A stretch of 64,000 nt of DNA, from NCBI RefSeq assembly GCF_002865645.1, contig NW_020194554.1:1364001-1428000 (forward strand). Reading direction: 5' to 3'. Shown here one piece after another: positions 11,966 through 24,207 of the stretch. Each line of letters starts with the position of its first letter. Position 1 is the first letter of the stretch. The notes beneath the pieces were generated by a model that made no database searches, was not told the DNA's origin, and saw only the letters and a list, made by a program, of their open reading frames with translations. The position numbers were made by a program, and so were the translations under genes. Source of the DNA: Hyaloscypha bicolor E (taxonomy: Eukaryota > Ascomycota > Leotiomycetes > Helotiales > Hyaloscyphaceae).

Positions 11966-14105
11966 TTACTTCTCCCTCTGCCGTCTAATCTCTGCCCCTT
12001 TCAACATCTCCAACCCCATCTCCCTCAACTTAAACTTCTGGATCTTCCCACTCGCTGTCTTCGGGTACTCTTTGACCCAGAAAATATATTTCGGCACCAG
12101 GTGATTGCTCAGCTTCTCTTTGACCCACTCGCGCGCCATGTCTCTCGTTAGGACCTTGCCTTCTCCTCCCTCGCCATTTCCAGCAACGTTATCGATAGAA
12201 GAATCACCTTCCAACGCATCGTCAAGCCCCACTTGAACGCTGTGGTGAGTGACAATAAAAGCCGCAACGCACTCCCCATACCTCTCATCCGGCAGTCCAA
12301 CCACAGACGCCTCACTAACAGCCTCATGCATGAACAGCACATTCTCCACCTCCAGCGGGTGGATATTTTCGCCTCCTCTAATAATCAAATCCTTAATCCT
12401 GCCCGTGATCTTCACGTAACCCAGCTCATCCATCTCCGCTTCATCACCAGTATGCATCCACACTTTCTCCCTATGCTTTCCCCCCTCATCATCATACACT
12501 CTTTCAACCACGCGAACTTCCTCGGTGCGATCTTTGTCCCCCCAGTACCCTTTCATCACATTATACCCTGCTACGACCAGTTCTCCTTTCTCTCCAACTG
12601 GGAGAATTTTCGTGCGGTCGTGCGTGGACACGACTTTTGCCTCTACGTGCGGAAGCAGTTTCCCTACGGAGCCAACACGCTTCTCCATCGGGTCTGTAGG
12701 CGTCGTCATACAAGACACGGGACTAGTTTCCGTCATGCCATAACAAATCGTCAGGCCCGTCAAATTCAACGTCTTATGAAGTTTTTCCATGAGGTGACTA
12801 GGGACCGAGGATCCAGCCGCGATGCCGGTGCGCAGCTTGTCAAAGCCTGAGTGGGTGACGGTGCCGTTGGCGAGGAGTTCGAGTTCCGCGACGAACATGG
12901 TTGCTACGCCGTAGAGGGCGGTGGCGCCTTCTTCTTGGATGGAGAGCAGGGTAGCGGTCGGGTTGAAGGCTTCGGAGGGGAAGAGAATAGCGGCCCCGTG
13001 CGTGGCGGTTGCCATGTAGCCGAGGATGCAGCCGAAGCAGTGGAAGAGAGGGGGTGGGCAGCATACTATGTCAGTCGGGAGTAAGCCCATTCTGGCACCG
13101 ATGAAATATCCGTTGTTGAGGATGGAGTGGTGGGTTAGACACGCTGCTTTTGGTAAAGAGGTGGTCCCGGATGTGAATTGGATGTTGATGATATCGTCTT
13201 TGTCCAGTGGAGAATCTGGCACGATGGCTTTGCAATTCTGCGAAGTTGAGTGTAGAAGAGACTCGAATGGAGTTGTTGCTGAGAAAGTCGAGACATCGAT
13301 CCGGGACTCCGAGTTATTAACCAGAAAGATATTCCGCAACGAAGGTATGCTCGCAGACTCGACCTTCGCCGCCTCTAAATCAGGAACAATCTGCTTTAGA
13401 AGAGTAACATTCTCTCTCGGTTTCTTGAATGGCAAATTCGTCTCTGTTCCAATAATCAAATGTGCAGCCTCAAGATGCGAAAGTGCCGCTATGACCTGTG
13501 GAGAATTGAAAGCTGGATTCAGAGGAACCTTTCTATCTGTCAGCTACTTACTCCCCTCCTGGTATCTCGATGTGGCATTGTGGACTTACAAGTATAGCAC
13601 CAAGCTTGAAAAGGGAGTACGTAACAACAGCAAACTCCCAGGAGTTCCCCAGACTAACGGCAACTCTCTCTCCCTTTTTAACACCCCGCTCCCTCAACCC
13701 CGCCGCAATAACATTACTCTGCTCATCCAGCTCCCTGTAACTCAATCGTGTCTTTTGGCTGCGAGAGATGACTGCCGTTCGGTCGCCATGCGAGGAGACG
13801 GTTTCTGCGAAGTGTTGCGGGATCGTATGGGGGAGAAGCGGTGGCTGAGTGAGACAGGTATTGTAAGCTTGAATGTCTGCAAAGCAAGGGACGAAGGGGT
13901 TTTGACAAGGAGGGCGATGAAGACGTACGAAATCAGGACCCTTGCTATAACTCTCCGTCAACAGCCCCCTCCTTTGATCCCTTCCCAGCCTGTGTAATGC
14001 TGCCCCAGGGCTCAGTCCCAAGCTCATCGAGGCTCCCCCGAAGCTTACACTTCCCCGCACCGTGGACCTCGACAGTGAGCCATTGAACCTGAATATCGAA
14101 CGCAT
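11966..14105 (-). CDS. AMP-dependent acyl-CoA synthetase (ACSF2-like)
   Basis: Activates a fatty or other carboxylic acid to its acyl-CoA via an acyl-adenylate. Exons 14105-13929, 13844-13590 and 13528-11966 give about 664 aa. The first intron (84 nt, GTACGT to CACTCAG) is in frame and could be retained. The second (61 nt, GTAAGT to AGAAAG) is certain because it restores FKLGAIL-VPLNPAFNSPQV. Visible motifs are the P-loop-like FTSGTTSLPKA (about 264-274), the CYGMTETSP motif (about 405-413), HTGD (about 500), GRIKDLIIRGGENIHPLEVE, and the catalytic lysine in KTASGKIQKFKLRE near 640. The N-terminus (MRSIFRFNGSLSRSTVRGS) is Arg/Ser-rich without acids, like a mitochondrial presequence, and no C-terminal SKL is present. 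Mitochondrial location is inferred. Substrate is not predictable from sequence. Confidence 0.9.
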
Positions 14106-14982
14106 TGTAGGGACTAATCTCCCAATCCAATGCTCATGTTATGAGAGCATTGTAATAAAGGAAGAAGTAATGGAGAAAATGTGAAGAAAAGATTTGTGTC
14201 CCGAAGTACCTCGAGGTCGTGCAAAGGCAGAACGCCAAGAACGCGGGGTAGCCGAGGACTCGCAGGGGTTCCCATGGTCCTTTTTTAGTGCTCCCTACCA
14301 TGGTGACCCCTGGCCTCATTAGGGGCCGGCAATAAATCCAGTACTCAGCAGTCCAGAGGAATAGCGGAAATGAAGCATGAGTAGGGAAAGACCATTCATT
14401 GTAATATCTACATTTGCATCAACTGCAAATACAACGAACGGGTCCATCTCCAACATATCCTCAAGCTCAGTCAGAATGTGCTCGAGCAAATATTTGGGTC
14501 GATCCCAATCCAACCCATCCACTCAATCCAATACACACAAGATTTCAGCTCTTGAAAAACTCGTGTCCCCAGCGCGGTCTCCGTCATTCTATAGCCGCGT
14601 CCCAAGCTCGGACCATAGCAATTTTACATGCAAATCCAACGCCTTTCCCCTTAAAAACCTGGGCTCATAGTCCCGTAATACTATCTCGAAAAGAAGAACA
14701 AGAACACCGCCCAAGTCTAATTTTTGTCCCGCCGAGACCGAATACACAAGCCGAAAGATCCTCTCGTATCAAAACAGAAAACCCCAGGATTTCGCCGGTG
14801 TTTTGCGTCCATAGAATGTGGGGTCTTGTTGCCTGATGTAAATGTATGTATGCCCGCCTGCCCGCCGCTGATGCAATGTTTTTGATCCCAAGGTACAAAA
14901 GAAAACGCTGAAAATGCATTTGTGGTGTGAGGTGTGTTGTGGAAATGTACAGAATCGGTCTGGATGCAGCTGAGGAGGCGTT
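14106..14982. other. intergenic region between the acyl-CoA synthetase and och1
   Basis: Contains the 5' region of the acyl-CoA synthetase and the 3' region of och1, both on the minus strand. ORFs here (up to 140 codons) are unsupported. Confidence 0.4.
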
Positions 14983-16201
14983 CTACTGTCCCTCTTCCTT
15001 CACTTCAGCGCCGATATGTCGTTCGCTCTCGGGTTTCCATGTCCCTGGGATATGTTAGTAATGATAAACAAAATGAGCATGGAAACGTACCCTCGAACTC
15101 GTGCTTCACAAATGCCATCGGATGATCATAATCCTCTGCACCCATTTGCTGCACCCCTGGGCTGAAACTGGTGATTGGCAAAACCACCACATCGCCAACC
15201 TTCTTCGCGGTAGTCATTCCTGTGAAATCCTCCCACGTAATATTCCCTTTCCCAGTACTCATATCGAAGTACTTATCGTCGTTCAGGAACTTAAAAATTG
15301 TATCTGTCCACAAGGCAGGTCCAGTGAATTCAATGACGTTCTTGCCTTTAAACGACTTCAATGACCCTTCCTTCTTCTTCTTCAGCGTCTCTTGTGTGAT
15401 ATTGGCCACGACATCCCGAAGAACAGGATGCCCAGGTTTCGATTGAATCGTCCATTGACAGAACTGTATCCGTCTCGAATACCAATCCGCCCAATCCTCA
15501 CGATCTGGATCCGCCTCGATACCAATCACCAACCCAATAGCCTCCCTGGGGACACTCTCAGGCAGCCATTCAGCAGCAGATTTTAACGCATGAGTATCGA
15601 TATCCGAATAAATGCCCCCTCTGGCCAGCAGAATCAGGTAGCGGAAAAAGTCGGCCTTGAGAACCGGAAGAGGAAGGGATTGGTATGCCTCCAGCACCTC
15701 TGGTACTGCTACATATAAATGCCGCAGCAGATGGACTGCTACTTGATCTGTGATGACTTCATGGATGAAGCCGGGGTGTTTCTCGCTCCAGCTTGCCTCT
15801 GCTGGCCTTAAGTTCTCCCCAAAGTCTCCTGACGCTGGAGTATATTTCCAGGTCTGCCATATGTACGCCGGGAACTTCGTTTCGACGTCATAGGGGAACT
15901 GGTATGCGAGTTTGTCTTTTAGGGGCGCTCTCGACATATCTTGTAATAATTGTTGTTGCCCATGTGTCTTCGGCTTCTTGGCTTGAGGCATTCGATCCGA
16001 GCCTTTCGTCGACACTGGTGTTGTTGGCGTGTAGCCCGTCCTTGTGGTATGTCCCTCTGTATTCGAGGCCGGCCAGGACTCGGCTTGTGGAGGTATTTGG
16101 TCCATGGGCGAAGGTGCATGTGTTCGAGTAACAAGGTACAACATCGTGATGAAGACCGCGGCCACGAGGAGGGCCCGCCGGAAGGTGAGCATGCTGGGCA
16201 A
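14983..16201 (-). CDS. och1: initiation-specific alpha-1,6-mannosyltransferase (GT32)
   Basis: Adds the first alpha-1,6-mannose that starts the outer chain on N-glycans in the cis-Golgi. Exons 16201-15091 and 15044-14983 give 390 aa. It is a type II membrane protein: short N-terminus, one hydrophobic anchor at about 10-24 (ALLVAAVFITMLYLV), a Pro/Thr-rich stem, then the catalytic domain. GT32 landmarks are FPAYIWQTWKYTP, VLKADFFRYLILLARGGIY and the DxD motif in SDIDTHAL, which binds Mn-GDP-mannose. The 46 nt intron lies near the 3' end. Splicing it replaces an unnatural tail with FEGTWKPESERHIGAEV, the conserved Och1 ending. Several Och1 paralogues usually occur in these fungi, so this could be one of them. 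Confidence 0.9.
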
Positions 16202-19200
16202 TTGACAGCCAAGCCGTCTACCGAATCTGCAATGAAGAAGAGAAGTTCCGACTCTTCTGGTCCTTCGAGATGCTGTCGAGAGATGAGGGTTGAGGTTTAG
16301 GTCTCTGTAAAAAGTTCCAGGAGAAAGGCCGGGGATTGGGTGCCAAGAGAAGGCTGTGCGAACAGGCGTGTTTTAGAAGGCCGATCGTTTCGGGAAGGCA
16401 GTGAAGATCTGGCGGGAGGCCACCTCGACGGGTACAAGCGTGTTAATGCCGTGACACTGCGACTGGGAAGATGAAGAGGAAGATGTAGCAGAGAGGCAGT
16501 CAAGTCGAGGATGGAGGGCGGAACGGCAATGCAGCCCAGCCCTTGGAGATGGGAATCAATTGAATGGCTGTTGGAGCGGCTGGAGCCCAATCACGCTGCG
16601 CTCCCTCAGCCCGCTGGTTGTGTGCTGTATGCTGTGTGCTGTGTGCTGTGTCCCTTTCGTCGCTGTCTCCGTGGTTTGTCGACTCCTTTGCCCTTGGCTG
16701 CGGTGCTGTGGAGTGTGGAATAATATATTTCAGCCAACCAAAGGCGAGTGTGCAGTTCGCAGTTCGCAGGCTGCGCCAACGGCGAGCCACAAAGTCACTC
16801 CAACGGAGCGTTCAGATCAAGATAGGTACAAGTACAGTCAGTACCGTTAGCGAAGACGTGCAGCTCCTGAAACGCCAAAAAGAACCAACAACGTCAGATG
16901 GTCCGGGGCATGCCAGCACGTCTGATGCCGATCAGGGCAGCGGCTGGGGGGGCCTGGTCGAGGGAAGAAGAATAAGAGCTCTGTCGCACCGCACGTATGA
17001 GAAGACCTTTGCCAGATACAAATCGGCCAAGATCCAAGATCCGGGATGCAGGATCCAAGATGCCACCGAACGAGCACGAAGCCTTCATCATCAGTCGCGA
17101 AGCACCAGCTGCACCGCAGGCCACGTTCTCGGATGATGGATCCGGCGTTTGCAAGCAGCCCTGGGAAGTATGCCGGTCCCACTTAAGGTTATCGAGCTCT
17201 GGAGTCCTCACTCTTGAGCCAGCTTGGTGAAGCAATGGCCACGTAACCAACCACCACGCCTCGACACGCAAAGATTCAGATTCAGCTTCACCACCCACGC
17301 AAGATCTGCTCTGCCGAAGCAGAGGATTCTTTAGCCAATATACTTGCTACTCGAATAACGGGTCTTTCATGCTGCGGCCGGACGCACAAACGCACATAGT
17401 CTACGCACTGGACACACAAAGTGGAGTGAGTCCATGTTCGGCTTAAATTAGGATCCTCCCGTATCCTCACTTCTCTGATTATGACCTCATCTGCAACAGC
17501 TCACCGGAGTTCTCAACTACTCCAGTCTTTCTCCCGACTGCGGCTGCAGGTCAGCAAGTCATCATCTTACAGAATGACATAATTTCCTCATCCGGAAATC
17601 ACACAGCATTGAGATCTCCGGACTCTCAAACCGCAATTTCTCGGATCTTACCTGCCAACGACTATCACAAGCTTCAGTTTCTTCTCAGGCCAGCAGGCAG
17701 CCAACTAACTTCTGTACGCCGCTGACAAACCAAACCCTCCACTTCCCCGTGATATCCCAGGATCACCACGGACCTTCAATCGAGAATCAAAAGCGAAAAT
17801 CACGATCCAAAAGTACTATCTGCAATGTCTGCGTGCACAACATCGTGCAAAATACCTACCTATCCACGCCCGTGTCAAGTCCTATACAAACCTCAAACGC
17901 CCTCTCTTTCACATCGACTTCTTCCAGAAACATTCCATGTCCCAATCCCCCTAAGCCCCACGTTTTCAAATTCCCTGAAGCATGACCAGGGCGCTAACCA
18001 ACAGAAGGAACCTCTGTCTGAGCCTCACAGTGACATCTCCCAACTCCCTCTCACCCTACCGAATGACACATCTCACTCCGCCATCCAACAAACCATCTAA
18101 AAAAAAAGCCGGAGGCACAGTCCTCCAGTATTCAATTTCTTTCGGGATCACCCAGCTGATCAAACAACACACCCCACTGCCTCCATCCAATCGCGACCAG
18201 TACTCGGTACCCGAAGAAAAATCTGTATTCAGTGCTGAAACGGATAGCCGGGTGATCCCATGCTCAAGGTGAGAAGAAATGAAGAACGCATCTCACCTTG
18301 ATGTCTTCAGATTCCCAAGAGAACGAATTATAATTAGAAAGAAGAAGAAAGAAAAAGAACATCTATGCTGTACGAGGTGCTGAAACAGAAAGCGGGATGA
18401 TCTTATTACTTCGTATTGATAAGATAAAACCAATTCCCAACATTGGAGGAATGAGCCGGGGGAAAAAATGTGCAGATCTATCTTTATTCAGCAGCTGAAT
18501 CCCGATTTGGTAGGAAGATGTCACTGCTATTCGCGTAACTCAGGGGCTGGGGCTGAGTGGTGCCCCAAGAGGGACGAAGGAGGAAAATGATCCCAAGATT
18601 ATCCACACATCAATGAAAATAGAAGAAAACTCGACTATCATAGTGAGGCGCAGTGTTGAGGAGTGGACCCCTCTCCCTCACCCTATCCAACCTTTGTTCC
18701 CTGTTGTTCTGCTGTTGTTCTGTGGCACGATGTGCTCATTATATCACCAAAGGTTCTTGATAAGATTACAGTACAACGAACATTGAACAAGGAGAATTGT
18801 CCCGGAAGTTCGAGAGCGAATCTTTTCAAGCAAGTTTTATTGCCTCTTGTTCTAAATATTCCCAAAGCCCAATGAGACTCCCTGTCGAAGTGCCCTGAAA
18901 GTGAAGTGAGTGAGAAGAGCGACTAAGCCTCGAGTGAATGAATTGGTGGCAAAATGGTTCTTTTGCTTCATTGTTTCAGCAGTTCCTAGGGCATTGAGAT
19001 TCAACTGATGGATGTGAACTGAATTATTTTTCTTCACACAGAAAAGTTTATTGTACACCGCCCTATCCTTACGGTCACCATCTGCTTCCATAGTCGCTTA
19101 TCATTGTGTTGGGTGAAGGTACAGTACACGGGAGGAAGCGCGATTTCATAAATGTGGAAAACGGTGCATGTCTTGTGTTCAGTTTAACATTAATATGCTC

Positions 19201-20917
19201 CAAACCTCGTGCAATGAAACTGGCAATTAAACAGATTCCCGCCCCACCCAAACCCCGTTTCAAACGCCTTTAAAAATCATTATCATCCATCCAAGTCCCT
19301 TCTCTGCCAAGTTCCAATGCAGCACATCACATACCCCACATTTCAACATCATCTTCTAGAGACCCAAGCTCAGTACAGAAGCGCAGTCCCACACAACCTA
19401 ATTTAAAGTCCAAGCAAACAAACCCTACACATTAAAAGTCAGCTCCAACTCAACGTCTAGCGACGAGATTCGCGCGAACCAAAGAGATGAAAAGAAGAAG
19501 GATTAGATAGGAGAATCCTGTACATGCATGACGGCTCGGTGAGCGAGAGGTGACGTGAAGCCTTGGGAAGATCCGTAGAAAGTGACGCCTTGGGAACAAA
19601 CGTGGAGCAAGCGAGAAAGTAGCCTTTGGTACGTATGATGACGGGAAACCCGTGTGGATCGGATAGCCTAAACACGCGTGGAGAGGGAGTACCCAAAACT
19701 TTGCTATGTATGAAGGAAAAACGATTTGTGTCTTGTCCATGCCAATGTCGGTTGGTTCCTCACAACATGGCTGGAAAGTTGACGGATACCTGAGGAACAT
19801 CTGTATATTCCAGTAGGATAGGAGTGGAGTCTGTTGTCTGAAGTTGAGCAAATGATATGCTGTCAAGAATATGTGATTGAGTGGCGCGAATGAGGAGAAC
19901 AACCGCGAGAGAAGTCTTGTTCAGGGCTTGACACCATTCCCAGGATATTGCTGATTTTCAACTGGGTAGCTCTCGATATGTGCTGGAAAACGACGGATTG
20001 TGGTTCGAATGTGATGTAAAGGTCAAAAAGAAGTATAAGAAGCCGGCAATTTGGAATCCGTGGGAATATTCGGTCATGCCTATGGGAAAGAACGCACGGG
20101 AATCCTATCCGGGAACTCCATGCCAGGTTTGGATCCATTCCGGAACATTCAACTGTACCTGTCATAAGATCGTCATGAGGCCTGCAAGTCAGTGATCGCC
20201 GTTGGAATGTTCCTGTGGAAAAAGACAGTGGACTGAAAGGTGAAGATCTTCCCGTTGTAGATGCCTGCCGTGGTATATACAAACTCCTCTCCTGCTGCCT
20301 GGACCGGCCCCAACACGCTCTATCAATTTTAGATACCCACCCGAACAGAAATGCGGAATGAATATGCGATCCAGATGGCAAGCCCATGGCAATAACAATG
20401 GATCCAGACAGCAGTATGAGGGTATCCAAGAACTAGCAGGGAAGAAACAAAAAACCATGGAGCGCCCCAACGGCCTGTACATATGCAGCGACTAAATGCA
20501 ATGAACAATGGACCGTGTAAATCAATCCTTCTTCTCTCATGGGCCAGGTTCGTAGAGATATCAAGGCAGTTCATCTCCTCATGGACTTTTTCGCTCGTCA
20601 AAAGGGTAACCGATCCAGTCTCAAAACAGTTCTAGGCGTGGACAAGAAACGGATCCAAGACGGAGTGAAGACCACTTCGGGTCTTCAAATCCCGGTATGA
20701 GTGCAATCTCGCAGCTCAATTAGTCTTGAAAAAGACTTTGAAGTGTCCTTCTAAACAATGGTCTGGTTCCATGACTGGGCACGCTCCCGAGGCAAATGAT
20801 CCAGATATTGCACGGTACTCCTCGGAAGCTCACAGTAAAGAAAAACGCCAAAACAATGCCGGTCGCTGGATGAATCCTGAATGTGGGTATGCCAAGACAA
20901 ATCCTAATGGAAAATCC
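16202..20917. other. long gene-poor spacer (4.7 kb)
   Basis: I find no supportable gene in this spacer, although ORFs up to 190 codons occur. It starts with the och1 promoter. Noted structure: a short tandem TGCTGTG-type repeat at about 16619-16650; an 11 bp inverted repeat (TCAAGGTGAGA / TCTCACCTTGA) at 18264-18301; and a diverged direct repeat sharing TGCTGAAAC...GATC near 18234 and 18379. The stretch could hold unannotated non-coding transcripts. Confidence 0.4.
18264..18301. repeat. inverted repeat, 11 bp arms
   Basis: Perfect 11 bp arms with a 16 nt loop, in a stretch without genes. It could be a short transcript hairpin or a chance palindrome. Confidence 0.5.
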
Positions 20918-22157
20918 TTAACGACGGCGTCGTTCGTGGCCATCACGATCACGATCACGATGACGCTCGCGGGGTTCTGGTTCCCTTTCACGCCTGGACG
21001 AGGAATTGGAAGTAGCAGGCTGAGCAACTACAGTTGGAGCGCTCACTGGAATTTGACCGTAGGCGGAGCTATCCTGGTATACTCGGCTATCATAAGGATC
21101 CTGGCTATAATCTGTTCCTGCTGGAGGGACAGCTAAAATGTTAGAAAATTCTCATATGCAAAAGGGCAAGCTATGCAGGTGACTGGTGATTGTACGCACC
21201 ACGACCATAATAAGGATCTGATGGTTGAGTTGGATATTGGGCCGAGGATGGAATTGCCACTCCAGGTGGTTGTGCAGAAGAATAGTACATGCTCCGGCTA
21301 TCTTGTTGTTGAGGATACGAGGCGCTGGAAGTTGCATACTGCACGCTACTCCTCGGAATTTGGGGTTGGGTGGTAACGGGTACCCTGGAACTGGGGTCTC
21401 TCATATCACCGCCGCCAGCCAACATGTTCGCTCCGGCAACGTAGTAATTGCTACTATCCGGGACGGCATATCCTCCGGCTTGTTGGTATCCCGAAGACGG
21501 CTGGGCATAGTTCGGCTGGGCATAGCTTCCTTGGGCGCTGCTATCATATACTTGCCCTGTGGAAGTGGAAGTTTGTTGGTATGCTAACGGCGCTGCGGAT
21601 GCAGCTTCGGACGTGGGTCCATAGTACTGCCGAGACTGATGTGTTGTGGAAGCTCGATACTCCACTATAGGTGTGTTAGATTTTCGAACAATACCGTCCG
21701 AATCTCGAAAAGAGATACCATTAGAGGGCTGGCCTCTTGAAGCGGTTGCACGCCGCTCAGCCTCCCATCTTTCAGAGTCTGCCTTCAGATCTGCGATCAT
21801 AGCCTGCCGTAGGAAGGATTAGTGAGGGTCTTGTGAGAGGTGCTAGTGAGGGTGCGATATTACGGTCGTGAGATTCCGGTACGCCGTAATGAAATAACCC
21901 TGCTGGATCTGTCGAGTCTGCGGATTCTGTGGCAAGGTCAGTATGGTGAACGGTCAGAGCGACGGAATCTCGGTCCTGCGATGACCAACCTCGTAGTTGC
22001 CAGGCCGTACGAGAGCATCGTTCCCAAGGTACCGGCAGATGTCAGCCGTGATGACCTCTCTGTCGATGCCATCCTTGGGCACGAAGTACTCATTCGTACG
22101 AGCCGAGGCTTGTTGAGCGCGTCTATCGCGATCTCTTTCTCTATCTCTTCCAGACAT
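20918..22157 (-). CDS. rfeG: RfeG-type putative transcription factor
   Basis: Four exons, 22157-21990, 21926-21864, 21803-21200 and 21132-20918, give 349 aa. The N-terminus (MSGRDRERDRDRR, then REVITADICRYLGNDALVRP) and the block QGYFITAYRNLTTAMIADLK are the conserved core of the fungal RfeG family, named after an Aspergillus gene. Its proposed role as a transcription factor is only family-level information. The middle is Gln/Tyr/Ser-rich and low in complexity. The last intron (67 nt, donor GTGCGT, acceptor TTTTAG) is easy to miss: the unspliced frame stops at 21171. The spliced tail runs to an Arg-Asp repeat (RHRDRDRDGHERRRR), which is codon-repetitive CGTGAT. Its basic/acidic RD repeat suggests RNA-processing contacts, which is inference. 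Confidence 0.87.
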
Positions 22158-24207
22158 GATGAGAAAAGCCGGTAAAAATTGTTGTAAGAAGAAAGAAAGG
22201 AAGTCCGGAAACGAAGAGGATGGATGCAGGTCACGCACACCACGTCAGCCTGGAGACGGAGGGGGGTGGGTAGCACAAGATCGGGGAGAGAGCGTGGGAA
22301 GAAGGAAGCCTGAGAGAGATCCAACGTGGTAACCGGCACGGCGGGGGGGAGCCTCGAGAAGAAATAGTCCAGGAGGCGTTGGCAGGCCTGTCCAATTATC
22401 CGGCAACGGTGAGTCCAGATGGCAATGCGCGACAGACGGACAGCTGAGAGCCTGTGAGAGGACGGGGGGGGGGGCTGCGGTCTGCTCTGAGTTGGCCTCG
22501 TTGACAATGCGTGAGGAGAAGAGGAAGGAGGAACAACGAGTGGCAGGCGAAAATGGCACTGCAAACCAGCCTGTAGGCGCTTCCGCTTTGGCGCTGGTCT
22601 CGCGCCGCTTTAAGGGTCACGGGTGGCGCGGTGCCAACGCTGCGGCCACGCTGCTTTAACGGCTGCGGACTCTCGCCTCCCTTGCTGCAGTGGCTGGAAC
22701 TGAGCTGACCTGATGACAACAGAGCAGGCTGGAGGGTCTTTTGTTCCAAGGCGGTGGGTGTGGAACAAATTTGGATGTGAGAAGGCTTGGAATGATGACT
22801 GCAAACTTGGATGCTTCCAGGGCGAGAAATTCTCATAAAACTTCTGGAATTGCGCGGGCAACTCCTGCGTACTTAAGGCATGCACGGTGGGAAGTGGGAA
22901 GGCCTGAACATTGGAGCTATGCTCAAAGAATCGGACTTTTGTCTCCCAACGTCAAGTTATCTGCTCATCAATATCAGTAGCTGCAATACGGTGGATCAAC
23001 CTGCAAGGCCACTCGTTCAATGGGTCCCAGACCGCCCATGCGGTCATATCATTGCGGTGAGCTTTGTTTGTCACCGGTGGAAGCCGTATGATAGATATCA
23101 AGAGCAGCCCGAGCATGGCAGGGGATGGCAGGGGATGGCAGTCCGTACCCTCACTTTTTGCCTTTGCCTCGTTTGGGGGCTAACTTCGTCCCTTTTTCGA
23201 ATTATATTTGAACTCTTTCGTGCTAGAATACCGCCGTCAACGTTTCCTCGTTTCCTCGCATCAAGACCCCATCCCACAAAGCAGCCAGCGAAAATTAAGG
23301 CAGGGTCGCGAGGGTGGCGTGCCGGGGTTGGGCATCGTCAGGCTGAGATGCATTTCTCATGACAACCCAACGCCCATCCGCGCTCTTTGATTCGCTGCAA
23401 GATGGGACAGCCGGAGAAGCCAGCTTTTGGTACAAGTATCGGTTTGCCACGATGCCAGCAGTTCGATGCGGCTGCAAAACATCGCTTGAGCTTCACAACC
23501 TAAATCTGTCTTCTGCGTCATGGCGTTATTCTTCTTGGGACTTTTCCATGCCCGTGATGGTCCGAGAATTCGAGAATAGCTTCGAGTGGTTGGGTAGTGA
23601 AGCTGGTCGAGACTGAACCCCGCGAGCCTTCTGCGAGGCGAACAGTGGAGATTGTCGAGTCATCATGTTTGCAAATCCTTTGAGAAACCCTGACGTCTCG
23701 AACTTTAAGAGGAAAACACCGGGAGAGGATATCGATATAGGCTGGGGATTTTCATCTAATGATTGGCGGTAATGCCTGGCACGTTTATGATCCTCTTGAA
23801 ATGAGTTTTATGTCTGCAGGACTTGGGATACAAGTACCAACGAATCAATCATGCAGCTTTTCCAATGTGAGGATCCATGACTGCAGCTGCAGCTTCAGTT
23901 TAGAGTCGTCTCCTGAGTCGTCTCCTGAGTCCGACATCAAATTGACTGTGCATTCTCGTCCTCAGGGTCCCCATCAGCCAATATCATCAAGCCTTCTTTG
24001 AAGAGAACACCGCTCAACAAGGTTACTGGCTGCTCGGAGCCAGTAGGCTTGTTGACATTGACAAGTCTCCGTAGCTTCTCTTAGTCGATGATCCGGGTCG
24101 GTTCCGTGAGGTGCAACCAAGATCAACTTCGCGAGACAATGTTGTGGCACTCTGCCATTCGATAGGGGAATCTCACCTGTGCTTCTCCTTTCATGAATGG
24201 CGTCGTA
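22158..24207. other. intergenic region upstream of rfeG
   Basis: Two kilobases with no supportable gene. It holds the rfeG leader and promoter, a G9 run at about 22465, and two short tandem duplications: GGCAGGGGAT units at about 23117-23140 and GTCGTCTCCTGA units at about 23907-23932. Confidence 0.4.

Noticed and set aside
16564..17298. Overlapping ORFs of 134-190 codons on both strands
   Set aside because: Composition reflects short GC repeats; no domain or splice logic.
19450..20429. Minus-strand ORFs of 150 and 188 codons
   Set aside because: Frames overlap each other, amino-acid use looks random and no family is recognised.
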